From assembly GCF_030056575.1 (NCBI RefSeq), contig NZ_JASHHX010000007.1:62001-126000 (forward strand): a stretch of 64,000 bases of DNA. Reading direction: 5' to 3'. This document shows, one piece after another, positions 1 to 10,513 of this stretch. How positions within the stretch are numbered: position 1 is the stretch's first letter; each line of letters opens with the position of its first letter. This DNA comes from Rhodoblastus sp. 17X3 (GTDB lineage Bacteria; Pseudomonadota; Alphaproteobacteria; Rhizobiales; Beijerinckiaceae). A program made the translations under genes and the position numbers. The notes beneath the pieces were generated by a model. The model did no database searches. It was not told the DNA's origin and was given only the letters and a program-made list of their open reading frames with translations.

Positions 1-1
1 G

Positions 2-490
2 GGCGCGACCGTGCTGCGCGTCGGCTGCCTTTACCTGCCCAATGGCAACCCGCTCGGCACGGAGAAATATCCCTACAAACTCGCCTGGATGGAAAGGCTG
101 ATCGCCCACGCCAAAAAGCTGCTCGCCCTCGAAGAGCGGCTGGTGCTGTGCGGGGATTACAATGTCATCCCCGAAGCCCGCGACGTTTATGACCCCGCCG
201 CCTGGCTCGGCGACGCGCTCTTTGCGCCGCCGACGCGCGAAAAATTCCGCGAACTGCTGGCGCTCGGCTTCACCGACGCCCTGCGCGCGACCACCGACGC
301 GCCTAAGCAATATACCTTCTGGGATTATCAGGCCGGCGCCTGGCAGAAGAACAACGGGCTGCGGATCGACCATCTGCTGCTGTCACCGCAGTCCGCCGAC
401 CGGCTGGAGAGCGTGATGATCGACAGGGACATGCGCGCGAAAGACAAGCCCTCGGACCATGTGCCGATCCGCGTGGATTTGCGGGACTGA
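2..490 (+). CDS. xth: Exodeoxyribonuclease III, C-terminal part (5' end outside window)
   Basis: The open frame runs in from the left edge, so the start codon is outside the window; about 160 C-terminal residues are visible. They carry the hallmarks of the exonuclease/endonuclease/phosphatase fold of ExoIII: a GDYN motif (catalytic Asp-Asn, usually GDxN), the IDHLL segment and the closing SDHVP motif with the catalytic Asp-His pair. The family removes AP sites and 3' blocking groups during base-excision repair. It ends in a perfect GC hairpin that probably also terminates the facing hsp20 gene. The family assignment is firm; the exact symbol (xth or xthA) is by convention. Confidence 0.9.
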   Translation, partial: GATVLRVGCLYLPNGNPLGTEKYPYKLAWMERLIAHAKKLLALEERLVLCGDYNVIPEARDVYDPAAWLGDALFAPPTREKFRELLALGFTDALRATTDAPKQYTFWDYQAGAWQKNNGLRIDHLLLSPQSADRLESVMIDRDMRAKDKPSDHVPIRVDLRD

Positions 491-493
491 CCC

Positions 494-537
494 TCAAAAG
501 CTCCGGCCCCCGAGAGGGGGCCGGCCAGAAGCTTTGA
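494..537. terminator. Bidirectional hairpin terminator between xth and hsp20
   Basis: Arms CCGGCCCCC (503-511) and GGGGGCCGG (516-524) pair perfectly around a GAGA loop. They are flanked by AAAGCT and AGCTTT, which lengthen the stem and give short A and T tracts on either side. It sits between two convergent genes. Confidence 0.7.
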
Positions 538-565
538 TGTTCACTTTGTTTGCGCCGGTTCGCGC

Positions 566-1063
566 TCAATGCGCGGTCGGCAGTTCTTCGGCTTTCGGCG
601 CGCCAGTCATGACCGGGATGGTCTTGGCGGCCGTTACCTTGGCGGCGGGTTTCTGAACAGTCAGATGCAGGACGCCCTTGTCATAATGGGCGGCGATCGC
701 ATCCGCCGCAGGTTCGAACGGCAGTCCGATTGCGCGATAGAACGAGCCGAAACGGCGCTCGGTCACATGCCAATCTTTCTCCTCGCGTCTGGTTTCCATA
801 GTCTTCTCGCCGGAGACGATCAGACGGTCGCCCTCGACGCGAACCTTGATGTCCTTCTCATCGACGCCCGGGATTTCCAGCGTCGCCTCGATCGCCGTCT
901 CGGTCTCGGCGATATTCATCGCCGGAACTTGCGGCATGCCCTCTTTCATCTCGGGAACTTCAAACATTTTCGGAAGCTCGCGCCCCAACAGATCCCTTTG
1001 AAGAGTGCGGAAGGGATCTGTCATAAATTCGCGCGTCCAGAGATCCGGAAGCAGGGTTTTCAT
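566..1063 (-). CDS. Small heat-shock protein, Hsp20/alpha-crystallin family
   Basis: 165 residues. The alpha-crystallin domain occupies roughly residues 45-145: IEATLEIPGVDEKDI, then the RLIVSGEK strand and the GVLHLTV end typical of the family. The short tail is rich in Ala, Lys and Pro. Such proteins are cytoplasmic holdases that bind unfolding proteins under heat or oxidative stress. The ATG at 1063 is preceded by a strong Shine-Dalgarno sequence, AGGAGG, at a 6-base spacing. A nested hairpin lies just upstream in the 5' leader and could fold over the ribosome-binding region. It is the last gene of the leftward run and probably has its own promoter in the preceding gap. Confidence 0.93.
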   Translation of the reverse strand: MKTLLPDLWTREFMTDPFRTLQRDLLGRELPKMFEVPEMKEGMPQVPAMNIAETETAIEATLEIPGVDEKDIKVRVEGDRLIVSGEKTMETRREEKDWHVTERRFGSFYRAIGLPFEPAADAIAAHYDKGVLHLTVQKPAAKVTAAKTIPVMTGAPKAEELPTAH

Positions 1064-1077
1064 GACAGCCTCCTATC

Positions 1078-1121
1078 CGCCCCGCAGCCCGCGAGCCTGA
1101 AGCTCGCATCTTCGCGGGGCG
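1078..1121 (-). promoter_or_regulatory. Nested hairpin in the hsp20 5' leader, candidate RNA thermometer
   Basis: Outer arms CGCCCCGC (1078-1085) and GCGGGGCG (1114-1121) enclose inner arms GCGAGC (1091-1096) and GCTCGC (1102-1107). In the leftward transcript the structure ends about 5 bases before the AGGAGG of hsp20. Small heat-shock genes of rhizobia are often controlled by ROSE-type thermometers in this position. I do not see a clear anti-Shine-Dalgarno UUGCU motif, so the function is inference. Confidence 0.4.
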
Positions 1122-1217
1122 CCACAACGAAGGACGACGCTCGACTTGCGTAAAGGGCGCAATCCCTCGCTACGTCAGCCAATATAATCTAATCGCCGAA
1201 AAATGCATTGACCGGGA

Positions 1218-1667
1218 TCATTGACGCGTCTCGGCGGGGGCGCCCTGCTCGATCTTGTCCAGGGCCTCGGCGACAGCGTCGAAAACCAGCAGGATCGAGG
1301 CGTGGCGCGCCTTGTAGTCGCGTGCGGGCTCCAGCACCCCGGCGTCCGCGAAGCGGCCCTGCGGCGGCGGGCCGTTCTCCTTCAGCATCTTGCGCATATC
1401 TTCGCGCAAGGATCGTAATTCCGCGGGCGCGGCGCCAATGATGTGCCGCCCCATCACGGAAGACGCCGCTTGCCCCAGCGCGCAGGCCTTCACGTCCTGC
1501 GCGTAATCGGAAACGCGGCCGTCTGCGAGCGAAAGATCTATCGTGATGGAGGAGCCGCATAGCCGCGAATGCGCCGAGGCTGAAGCCTGCGGCGCCGGCA
1601 GCCGGCCGAGCCGTGGAATATTGGCCGCGAGTTCAAGGATCTTCTGGTTGTAAATATCGTCAAACAT
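1218..1667 (-). CDS. IscU/NifU-N-like iron-sulfur scaffold family protein, third Cys absent
   Basis: 149 residues resembling the IscU/SufU fold. It has Cys37 in LCGSS and Cys62 in ACALGQAAS, matching the first two cluster ligands of IscU. The place of the third ligand reads RHASILL where IscU has HCSIL, so that Cys is Ala123, and the Asp after the first Cys is Ser. Scaffold proteins of this family assemble Fe-S clusters from cysteine-desulfurase sulfur. With two of three Cys left, its ability to hold a cluster is uncertain, and it may be a specialised or carrier-like member. No isc or suf genes are adjacent. Confidence 0.75.
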   Translation of the reverse strand: MFDDIYNQKILELAANIPRLGRLPAPQASASAHSRLCGSSITIDLSLADGRVSDYAQDVKACALGQAASSVMGRHIIGAAPAELRSLREDMRKMLKENGPPPQGRFADAGVLEPARDYKARHASILLVFDAVAEALDKIEQGAPAETRQ

Positions 1668-1746
1668 GGCGTCTCACAGGGCGCGCGGCCCGCTCCTCAG
1701 ATAGAACGCCGAGGGCGCGCCCGCAAGACGCGGCGCACGAGGGCGT

Positions 1747-2028
1747 TCAGATCTCGACGCCGTTTTCGCGCGCGAAGCCTTCCGCCAGGGCCACATATTG
1801 GCGCATCGCCTCGTCCTTCGCCACGCCTTGGTTCTTGGACCAGGCGTCATATTTGAACTTGCCGACAAGATCGAACACGCCCGGCTTTTCGCCATGGGCG
1901 TCGCCGTCCCGCGCCTGTCGGAAAAGGCCGTAAAGCCTGAGCTTCAATTCATTCGACGGCTGCGCCTGCCCCTCGGGCGGCAGCGCCTTGATCCTGGCGA
2001 CCACTTCGTCGAAACGCTGCTGAATCAT
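1747..2028 (-). CDS. Acyl-CoA-binding protein
   Basis: 93 residues from the ATG at 2028. That start is chosen because GGGGAGG lies 5-6 bases before it; an ATG two codons upstream would abut the Shine-Dalgarno sequence. It shows the ACBP signature LKLYGLFRQA-type helix, then GDAHGEKPG, KYDAWSKNQG and a final helix with MRQYVALAE. ACBPs are small four-helix proteins that bind long-chain acyl-CoA esters in the cytoplasm and buffer them for lipid metabolism. The family is mainly eukaryotic but occurs in many alphaproteobacteria. It is separated from ligA upstream by a terminator and a palindromic repeat. Confidence 0.88.
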   Translation of the reverse strand: MIQQRFDEVVARIKALPPEGQAQPSNELKLRLYGLFRQARDGDAHGEKPGVFDLVGKFKYDAWSKNQGVAKDEAMRQYVALAEGFARENGVEI

Positions 2029-2057
2029 GTCCATCCTCCCCCTTCCCGGCGTCAAGA

Positions 2058-2101
2058 GCGTTTTCAAGCGAAGTGGATACCGGTTCGCGTGAAGAAAACG
2101 C
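2058..2101. repeat. RIME-like intergenic palindrome, 44 bp
   Basis: Outer arms GCGTTTTC (2058-2065) and GAAAACGC (2094-2101) enclose an imperfect inner palindrome of two 14-base arms (2063-2076 and 2080-2093, 12 of 14 paired) around ATA. From memory it resembles the ACCGGTT-centred mosaic repeats scattered between genes in rhizobia and relatives. Its copy number in this genome cannot be seen here. Confidence 0.6.
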
Positions 2102-2107
2102 GCAAAA

Positions 2108-2152
2108 GCGAAAAACTTGAGCGCCCGTCCGATCTATCGGGCCGGCGCTCAA
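2108..2152 (-). terminator. Rho-independent terminator of ligA
   Basis: In the leftward direction the arms TTGAGCGCC and GGCGCTCAA (2144-2152 and 2117-2125) pair perfectly. They contain an inner CCGAT/ATCGG stem and are followed by GTTTTTCGCTTTT. It lies about 65 bases past the ligA stop codon. Confidence 0.75.
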
Positions 2153-2215
2153 ACCGGAATCGCAAACAGGATAGTTTATATATCAACCAATCATCAAAAA
2201 GCCAGAGCTTGATGG

Positions 2216-4321
<2,106 letters not shown>

Positions 4322-4361
4322 TTAGCGGAATTTTTTTACCGAGGCGACGTCTGACAGCGCG

Positions 4362-6032
4362 TTATTGCGCGTTTTCGATCAGGCGCGCGGCGGCGGCGCG
4401 GGCTTCCTCGGTAATGGTCGCGCCGGCCAGCATTCGGGCGATCTCCTCGCGGCGATGCTCGTCGAACAGCGGCGAGACCGTTGTGGCGGCGCGCGCGCCC
4501 TTGTCGGCGAGGTCCTTGGAAATCCGCATGTGGGTGGTGGCCCGCGCTGCGACCTGCGGCGCATGGGTGACGGAGAGCACCTGCACCCGCGCGCCGAGCC
4601 GCGCCAGCCTCTGCCCGATGGCGTCCGCCGCCGCGCCGCCTGCGCCCGAATCGATTTCGTCGAACACCAGCGTCGGCGCCGAGCCGCGATCCGCCAGAAC
4701 GACTTTCAGCGCCAGCATGAAGCGCGACAATTCGCCGCCCGAGGCCACCTTCATCAATGGGCCGGGCCGCGCGCCGGGATTGGTCTGCACCCAGAACTCC
4801 ACCCGCTCTGAGCCTTCCGCCCCGATCTGCGATTCGTCGGTGACGACCTGAGCGGTGAAGACGGCGCGTTCGAGCTTGAGCGGCGGCAATTCGGCGGTCA
4901 CGGCGGCGTCGAGCCCCTTGACCGCCTTGAGCCGCGCCGTGGTCAGCGCGGCGGCGCATTTGCGATAATGCGCGTCGGCCGCCTCGCGCGCCTTGCCCAG
5001 CGCGACGAGCCGCGCCTCGCCAGCGTCGAGCGCGGCGAGATCGGCCGCGAATTTCTCCGCCAGCACGGGCAGGTTGTCGGCGGAGGTGGCGTATTTGCGC
5101 GAGGCGCCGCGCAGGGCGAACAGCCGCTCCTCGACCTGCTCCAGCGCGCGGGGGTCGAATTCGGCGTCGCGCAAGGCCTGATCGATCGCCTGCTGCGCGA
5201 CATCGAGCGCCGAAAGCGCCGAATCGAGCGCCTTCAAAGATGGCTCGATCAGCTGCGGGGCCTGGGACTGCCGGCGCTCCAGCCGACGCAGGGCCGCCGA
5301 GAGCGTGGACATGGGCGAGCCGTCGCCGGAAACGCTTTCCTGCGCGTCGCGCAGATCGCCGACGACCTTTTCCGCTTGCATCATGGCCGCGCGCTGGGTG
5401 GAAAGCGCCTCCTCCTCGCCTGCGCGCGGGTCGAGCTTCGACAATTCCTCATGGGCGTGGCCAAGATAATCGGCTTCCTTGCGCGCCGCCTCCACCGCCG
5501 CCTTTTCTTCCTGCAGGGCTTTTTCAGCCGCCCTCAGCGCGGAATGAGCGGCGCGCGTCGCGGCCAGAAGGTCGCCATGGCCGCCGAAGGCGTCGAGCAA
5601 AGCGCGATGGACATTGGGATCGACCAGAGCGCGGTCGTCATGCTGGCCGTGAATTTCCACCAAAGCGTCGCCAATGGCGCGCAGGGCCTGAATGCTGACG
5701 GGCTGGTCGTTGACGAAGGCGCGGCTGCGACCGTCGGCCATTTGCACGCGGCGGAGAATCAGGTCGCCCTCTACGGAAAGCTCCTGTTCGGCGGCGGCGA
5801 ATCGCGCGGGATGGTCCGCGGGCGGATCGAACACCGCGATCACCTGCCCCTGCGGCTGGCCGGAGCGCACCAGCCCGCCATCGCCGCGTCCGCCAAGCGC
5901 AAGCGAAAAAGCGTCGAGAAGAATGGACTTGCCGGCGCCGGTCTCGCCGGTCAGCACGGTGAGGCCGGAGCCAAAATCAAGCTCCAGCCTGTCGATCAGC
6001 ACGATGTCGCGAATCGCGAGCTGGACCAGCAT
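4362..6032 (-). CDS. recN: DNA repair protein RecN
   Basis: 556 residues, SMC-like. The N-terminal Walker A GETGAGKS lies near residue 30, followed by a long Ala/Glu-rich coiled coil in the middle. The C-terminal half has the ABC signature (ASGGELSRFMLAL), Walker B (LVFDEIDSGAGG) and the switch VTHAPQVAA. RecN acts early in double-strand-break repair, helping to hold DNA ends for recombination. It lies between bamD and ligA, an order often seen in alphaproteobacteria downstream of ftsZ-lpxC. Confidence 0.97.
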   Translation of the reverse strand: MLVQLAIRDIVLIDRLELDFGSGLTVLTGETGAGKSILLDAFSLALGGRGDGGLVRSGQPQGQVIAVFDPPADHPARFAAAEQELSVEGDLILRRVQMADGRSRAFVNDQPVSIQALRAIGDALVEIHGQHDDRALVDPNVHRALLDAFGGHGDLLAATRAAHSALRAAEKALQEEKAAVEAARKEADYLGHAHEELSKLDPRAGEEEALSTQRAAMMQAEKVVGDLRDAQESVSGDGSPMSTLSAALRRLERRQSQAPQLIEPSLKALDSALSALDVAQQAIDQALRDAEFDPRALEQVEERLFALRGASRKYATSADNLPVLAEKFAADLAALDAGEARLVALGKAREAADAHYRKCAAALTTARLKAVKGLDAAVTAELPPLKLERAVFTAQVVTDESQIGAEGSERVEFWVQTNPGARPGPLMKVASGGELSRFMLALKVVLADRGSAPTLVFDEIDSGAGGAAADAIGQRLARLGARVQVLSVTHAPQVAARATTHMRISKDLADKGARAATTVSPLFDEHRREEIARMLAGATITEEARAAAARLIENAQ

Positions 6033-6088
6033 AAAACCTGCCTCGACCCGGGTATGATCTCGTCAGCAGGAATAAGACGAAACGCCGC

Positions 6089-6970
6089 TCAGCTCAATCC
6101 GACCTTTTTAAAGGACTTGGAAATCCACGATTCCTGATGATCCTGGGGCGTCAGGCCATCCGCGCGCAGACGCTCGACGGCTTCCTTGTACCAAACCGAA
6201 TTGGGGAAATTCGCGCCGAGCACGGCCGCTGCGGTCTCCGCCTCATTGGTGATTCCAATGGCGAGATAGGCCTCGGTCAGGCGCTCGAGAGCCTCCTCGG
6301 CCTCGCGCGTGGTCTGGTATTTGAACAGAACCTCGCGGAAGCGGTTGATCGCCGCCGTGTAGTTCTTGCGCTTGAGATAATAGCGGCCGACTTCCAGTTC
6401 ATGGCCGGCGATCTGGTCGCGGCAGATCTGGATCTTGTAGCGCGAGTCCTCGGCATATTGGGACTTCGGATATTTATCGACCACGGTCTGATAATATTTC
6501 ATCGCCTTGACCATGCGATCCTGGTCGCGCTGCACGTCGGGCATTTCGCCATACATGGCCTGACCCGCCATGTAATTCACGTAAGGAGCGTCGGAGGCGT
6601 TGGGATAAAGCGTGTTGAACCGGTCGGCGGCGGTCGACGCCTCGACATAGGAGCCCGCCAGATAATTGGCGTAAACTTCCATCACCAGGCCTTTGCGCGC
6701 CCATTCGCCGAACGGGTATTGCTTCTGCAGCGTTGCGAAGTCCTTGGCGGCGGTCTCGTAATCGTGTTTCTCGATCTTGATCAGGCCTTCGTTGTAATAG
6801 CGCTCCGCCGGGACATTCGGATCAACCTTCATTTCATATTTGCTGCCACCGAAGGGATTGAGATCCTCCAGCGAAAAACACTGCGCGGATGAAACGAACG
6901 CCATCGTGGCCGCGCCCGCCAGGACGGCGACGCGCAATGTCTTGAGGCTTTTGGGGTTCGTATGGTTCAT
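6089..6970 (-). CDS. bamD: Outer membrane assembly lipoprotein BamD (ComL)
   Basis: 293 residues with a hydrophobic signal segment at residues 10-30, then five TPR-like repeats (for example AERYYNEGLIKIEKHDYETAAKDF and the YAEDSRYKIQICRD repeat). BamD is the essential lipoprotein partner of BamA in outer-membrane protein insertion. The expected lipobox Cys is in SSAQC, where the residue before the Cys is Gln rather than the usual Gly or Ala. Lipidation is therefore plausible but atypical. It lies between lpxC and recN. Confidence 0.95.
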   Translation of the reverse strand: MNHTNPKSLKTLRVAVLAGAATMAFVSSAQCFSLEDLNPFGGSKYEMKVDPNVPAERYYNEGLIKIEKHDYETAAKDFATLQKQYPFGEWARKGLVMEVYANYLAGSYVEASTAADRFNTLYPNASDAPYVNYMAGQAMYGEMPDVQRDQDRMVKAMKYYQTVVDKYPKSQYAEDSRYKIQICRDQIAGHELEVGRYYLKRKNYTAAINRFREVLFKYQTTREAEEALERLTEAYLAIGITNEAETAAAVLGANFPNSVWYKEAVERLRADGLTPQDHQESWISKSFKKVGLS

Positions 6971-7262
6971 TCAAACACGCTCGTGGTAAGGCGGGCGCGC
7001 TGACCGCCCACACTTGCTTCAGACATTCTTTGACGGAAACGCTTCGAGACCTCAGTCCCGCGCGCAGTTCCCCCACGCGAATAGCGCCGCGCGCGCAAAA
7101 GAAAAAGCGATTTTTTACGGCAATTTTAAGACTTCAGGGTTCCGGCGACCATGCCGGGCCGCCCATCGGACGCCCTTGGGCCAGAATGGAGCCGCCCCCC
7201 GGGATGGAATCGCGAGGGGCGAAGAAATCGTTTCGACCTTGAAAAGCTTCCGGCTTTCGGCC

Positions 7263-8213
7263 TCAGCTGCGCTCAGGCATGAAAACCGGCGAGGCGACCA
7301 GGCCGAGATCGGCGCGAACGCCTTCGCGCGGCGCCGGCGCGGCGTCCACGAAGCGATAGGCGGTGCGGTCGGAGAACAGGGCCGCCAGAATGGCGACATT
7401 CAGCTTGTGGCCGCTGCAATAGGAGCGATATTCGCCGACGAGCGGTCCGCCAGCCAAGGCGAGATCGCCAACGGCGTCGAGCATCTTGTGACGCACGAAT
7501 TCGTCGGAATAGCGCAGGCCCTCGGGATTGATCACGCGATCGTCGTCGATGCCCACCGAATTGTCCAGCGAGGCGCCGAGCGCGAAGCCAGCGGCGATGA
7601 GGCGCTTGACGTCGGCCAGGAAGCCGAAGGTGCGGGCGCCGGCCAGTTCGCGGCGGAAGGCCGCGGGATCGAGATCCAGGATTTTACGCTGGCGGCCGAT
7701 CGCCTCGCTCTTGAAATCGATTTCGACGTCGAGCCGGAAGCCGCTGTCGGCGGGGCGGAGTTCGGCGAAGGCGCGGCCCTGTTCGACGCGGACCGGCTTC
7801 AAAATCTTGATATAGCGGCGCGAGGCCCCGAGCTGCCTGACGCCGACGCGGTCGATCGCCTCGACGAAGGCGGCGGCCGAACCGTCCATGATCGGCACTT
7901 CCGGTCCATCGACCTCGACGAGGCAATTATCCACGCCCAGGCCACGCAGCGCGGCGACGAGGTGCTCGATGGTGGCGACCATGTGCTGCGCGCCATCGCC
8001 GATGACCGTGCAGAGTTCAGTCATGGTCACCTTGGACCAGTTGGCTTCGATGCGGCGGCTGCCGCCATTGGGCAGGCCGCTGCGCAGGAACACCAGGCCG
8101 CTGTCGGCTTCGGCGGGATTCAGGACCAGACGGACGGGCTTGCCGGAATGAACGCCAATGCCCCCGGACAGGACGATGCGGTCGCGGAGAGTCGTCTGGA
8201 AGCGCGGCTTCAT
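7263..8213 (-). CDS. lpxC: UDP-3-O-acyl-N-acetylglucosamine deacetylase
   Basis: 316 residues from the ATG at 8213, which begins MKPRFQTTL. The frame stays open upstream, but that extension has no family resemblance, so this start is preferred. It shows the zinc site His of IEHLVAAL, the HKMLDAVGDLAL segment with catalytic residues and the GHKLNVAI His near the C terminus. LpxC performs the committed step of lipid A synthesis in the cytoplasm. It follows ftsZ after a strong terminator, so it needs its own promoter in the 361-base gap. Confidence 0.96.
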   Translation of the reverse strand: MKPRFQTTLRDRIVLSGGIGVHSGKPVRLVLNPAEADSGLVFLRSGLPNGGSRRIEANWSKVTMTELCTVIGDGAQHMVATIEHLVAALRGLGVDNCLVEVDGPEVPIMDGSAAAFVEAIDRVGVRQLGASRRYIKILKPVRVEQGRAFAELRPADSGFRLDVEIDFKSEAIGRQRKILDLDPAAFRRELAGARTFGFLADVKRLIAAGFALGASLDNSVGIDDDRVINPEGLRYSDEFVRHKMLDAVGDLALAGGPLVGEYRSYCSGHKLNVAILAALFSDRTAYRFVDAAPAPREGVRADLGLVASPVFMPERS

Positions 8214-8574
8214 ATTTTTTCCGTCTGCTCGTCCCGCCGGGTGGCGGGATCGTTGCAATTTCGCCATTGTCTCGCCGCAGGAAACCGGCTTTGTCGCCGA
8301 CAGCGGTTCAACGAATGGCAGGAAGAAATTCCTGAGGAGGCCCGGAACCAAAGGCGGCCCCATAAGTTTCCTCGATTCGTCACATCTGGAAGGTATCTCG
8401 CAGGCCGCGACATACCAAATCACTCTTTCTTACGGCCCTGTTACAAATTAACCGCATTTTCGTCCCACTCGCCTTAATCAAACGTTTGCCTTTAGCCTGC
8501 GCCGGCCTTTCTAGACCACAAAAAACCCGCCTTTCGGCGGGTTTTTGCTTTTTTCGTCCAAATGAACCGATTCG
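8214..8574. other. Intergenic region between ftsZ and lpxC
   Basis: 361 bases without a convincing gene. It holds the ftsZ terminator at the right end and, at 8479-8488, the perfect palindrome CAAACGTTTG in an AT-rich stretch suited to an lpxC promoter or operator. I do not find a clear -35/-10 pair. Confidence 0.5.
8519..8548 (-). terminator. Terminator at the end of the dcw cluster, after ftsZ
   Basis: Arms AAAAACCCGCC and GGCGGGTTTTT (8521-8531 and 8536-8546) pair perfectly around a GAAA tetraloop in the leftward transcript and are followed by a T run. It lies about 30 bases past the ftsZ stop codon. Confidence 0.9.
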
Positions 8575-10419
8575 TCAGTTCGACTGGCGGCGCAGGAAGG
8601 CCGGGATTTCCAGATGGTCTTCTTCGGCGCGGGGATAGCCGCGGCCATTGGCGTCCACCGCCGAGGCCGGACGCTGCGCCGGCGGGCGCTTGGCGTATTC
8701 GGCATGGGCAGGCGAAGGATGAGCCGGCGACGGCTGGACCGGGCGCGGCGCATAGGCGACCTGAGCAGGCGGCGGAGCCGGGATCGCGGGAGGCGCCATC
8801 TGCGGCGCGATCTGGGGCGCCGCCATCTGCGGGGCCATCTGCGGCGCGGCGTGAGCGGCCTGCTCTTCGGCGCGGCTCATCCCGAAGGTGGCGAGACGCT
8901 CGAGCAGGGTGCGGCGGCGGGTTTCCGCGGCCGGGGCGGCGGAAGCCTGATGGCCGGCGGCGCGCATCAGGTTCTGGGCGGGCACCGGGAACTCGTCGAT
9001 GTTCGGCATGGCCCGCGCGCGGAGCGGCTGTTCAGCCGGCGGCGGAACAAAGGCCGACTGCATCATCGGCGGTTCGGGGCGGCGCGCCGCGGCCTGCGCC
9101 GGCTCGTGATAGGCCGCCGGGGGCGCCGAGGCGGGCTTGATCTGCACATCGGGATGATGCGGCGCATAGGCCTGCTCCGCGACCGCGCGCGGCTGCTGGG
9201 CGTAGGCCGGCGCCTGGGGCGCCTGCTGGGCATAGACCGGGGCCTGGGCGGGCTGCGGGGCGTAGGCCGGAGCCGCCTGCTGCGCCGGCGCCTGGTTCAC
9301 GGGAGCCTGCGAATAATAGGTCTCGGGCGCGGGCGCAGGAGCCGCCGGACGCGCCGTGGCCTGGACCGTCTCGGCCTGGCGGGCCGCGGCCTGGGCGCGC
9401 ATGCGCTCGACGGCCTCGGCAAGACGCTGGTCGTTGACGTCGGCGACGCCGGCAGGCTTGTCGATGCCGGTGGCGACGACGGAGACGCGGATCACGCCTT
9501 CCAGACCCGAATCGAAGGTCGCGCCAAGGATGATATTGGCGTCCTCGTCCACTTCCTGACGGATGCGGCTGGCGGCTTCATCGACTTCATAGAGGGTGAG
9601 GTCGTTGCCGCCGGTGATCGAGATCAGCAGGCCCTTGGCGCCCTTCATCGAGACTTCGTCGAGCAGCGGATTGGCGATGGCGGCCTCGGCGGCCAGGATC
9701 GCGCGGCGCTCGCCGGTCGCTTCGCCGGTGCCCATCATGGCCTTGCCCATGTCGCGCATGATGGCGCGAACGTCGGCGAAGTCGAGGTTGATCAGGCCTT
9801 CGCGCACCATCAGGTCGGTGATGCAGGCGACGCCGGAATAAAGCACCTGGTCGGCCATCGAGAAGGCGTCGGCGAAGGTCGTCTTTTCATTGGCGACGCG
9901 GAACAGATTCTGGTTCGGGATGACGATCAGGGTATCGACGGACTTGTGCAGCTCCTCGATTCCGCCGTCGGCGAGACGCATGCGGCGCTGGCCCTCGAAC
10001 TGGAACGGCTTGGTCACGACGCCGACGGTGAGAATGCCCATCTCGCGCGCAGTGCGGGCGATGACCGGCGCGGCGCCGGTGCCGGTGCCGCCGCCCATGC
10101 CGGCGGTGACGAAAACCATGTGCGCTCCGGTGAGGTGGTCGCGGATTTCCTCAATCGCCTCTTCGGCGGAGGCGCGGCCGACTTCCGGCTGCGAGCCGGC
10201 GCCGAGGCCTTCCGTGACCTGCAGGCCCATCTGGATGATGCGCTCCGCCTTCGAGCTCATCAGCGCCTGGGCGTCGGTGTTGGCGACGATGAAGTCGACG
10301 CCGGCCAGGCCGCAGGTGATCATGTTGTTCACCGCGTTGCCGCCCGCGCCGCCCACGCCGCACACCATGATGCGGGGCTTGAGTTCGCGCAGTTCCGGCG
10401 CTTTCAGATTGATCGTCAT
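8575..10419 (-). CDS. ftsZ: Cell division protein FtsZ, long-linker form
   Basis: 614 residues from the ATG at 10419 ([10 protein letters not shown]); AAGAGG lies about 7 bases upstream. The tubulin-like GTPase core covers roughly residues 15-320, with [13 protein letters not shown] and the GTP-binding GGGTGTG loop. Then comes a linker of about 270 residues rich in Ala, Pro and Gln, with APxYAQQ and APQMAPQ repeats. The last residues, [10 protein letters not shown], are the conserved peptide that binds FtsA. FtsZ polymerises into the division ring. The long linker is typical of Hyphomicrobiales compared with about 380 residues in E. coli. Confidence 0.98.
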   Translation of the reverse strand: MTINLKAPELRELKPRIMVCGVGGAGGNAVNNMITCGLAGVDFIVANTDAQALMSSKAERIIQMGLQVTEGLGAGSQPEVGRASAEEAIEEIRDHLTGAHMVFVTAGMGGGTGTGAAPVIARTAREMGILTVGVVTKPFQFEGQRRMRLADGGIEELHKSVDTLIVIPNQNLFRVANEKTTFADAFSMADQVLYSGVACITDLMVREGLINLDFADVRAIMRDMGKAMMGTGEATGERRAILAAEAAIANPLLDEVSMKGAKGLLISITGGNDLTLYEVDEAASRIRQEVDEDANIILGATFDSGLEGVIRVSVVATGIDKPAGVADVNDQRLAEAVERMRAQAAARQAETVQATARPAAPAPAPETYYSQAPVNQAPAQQAAPAYAPQPAQAPVYAQQAPQAPAYAQQPRAVAEQAYAPHHPDVQIKPASAPPAAYHEPAQAAARRPEPPMMQSAFVPPPAEQPLRARAMPNIDEFPVPAQNLMRAAGHQASAAPAAETRRRTLLERLATFGMSRAEEQAAHAAPQMAPQMAAPQIAPQMAPPAIPAPPPAQVAYAPRPVQPSPAHPSPAHAEYAKRPPAQRPASAVDANGRGYPRAEEDHLEIPAFLRRQSN

Positions 10420-10513
10420 GGTATGGCCTCTTGTCTTGTGGGCGCCACGCCCGCGCTGTTTGCCGTTTTTTTGAAACCTCAGGACCGAAAACGCAGGCCC
10501 TGAGCTGCACTCG

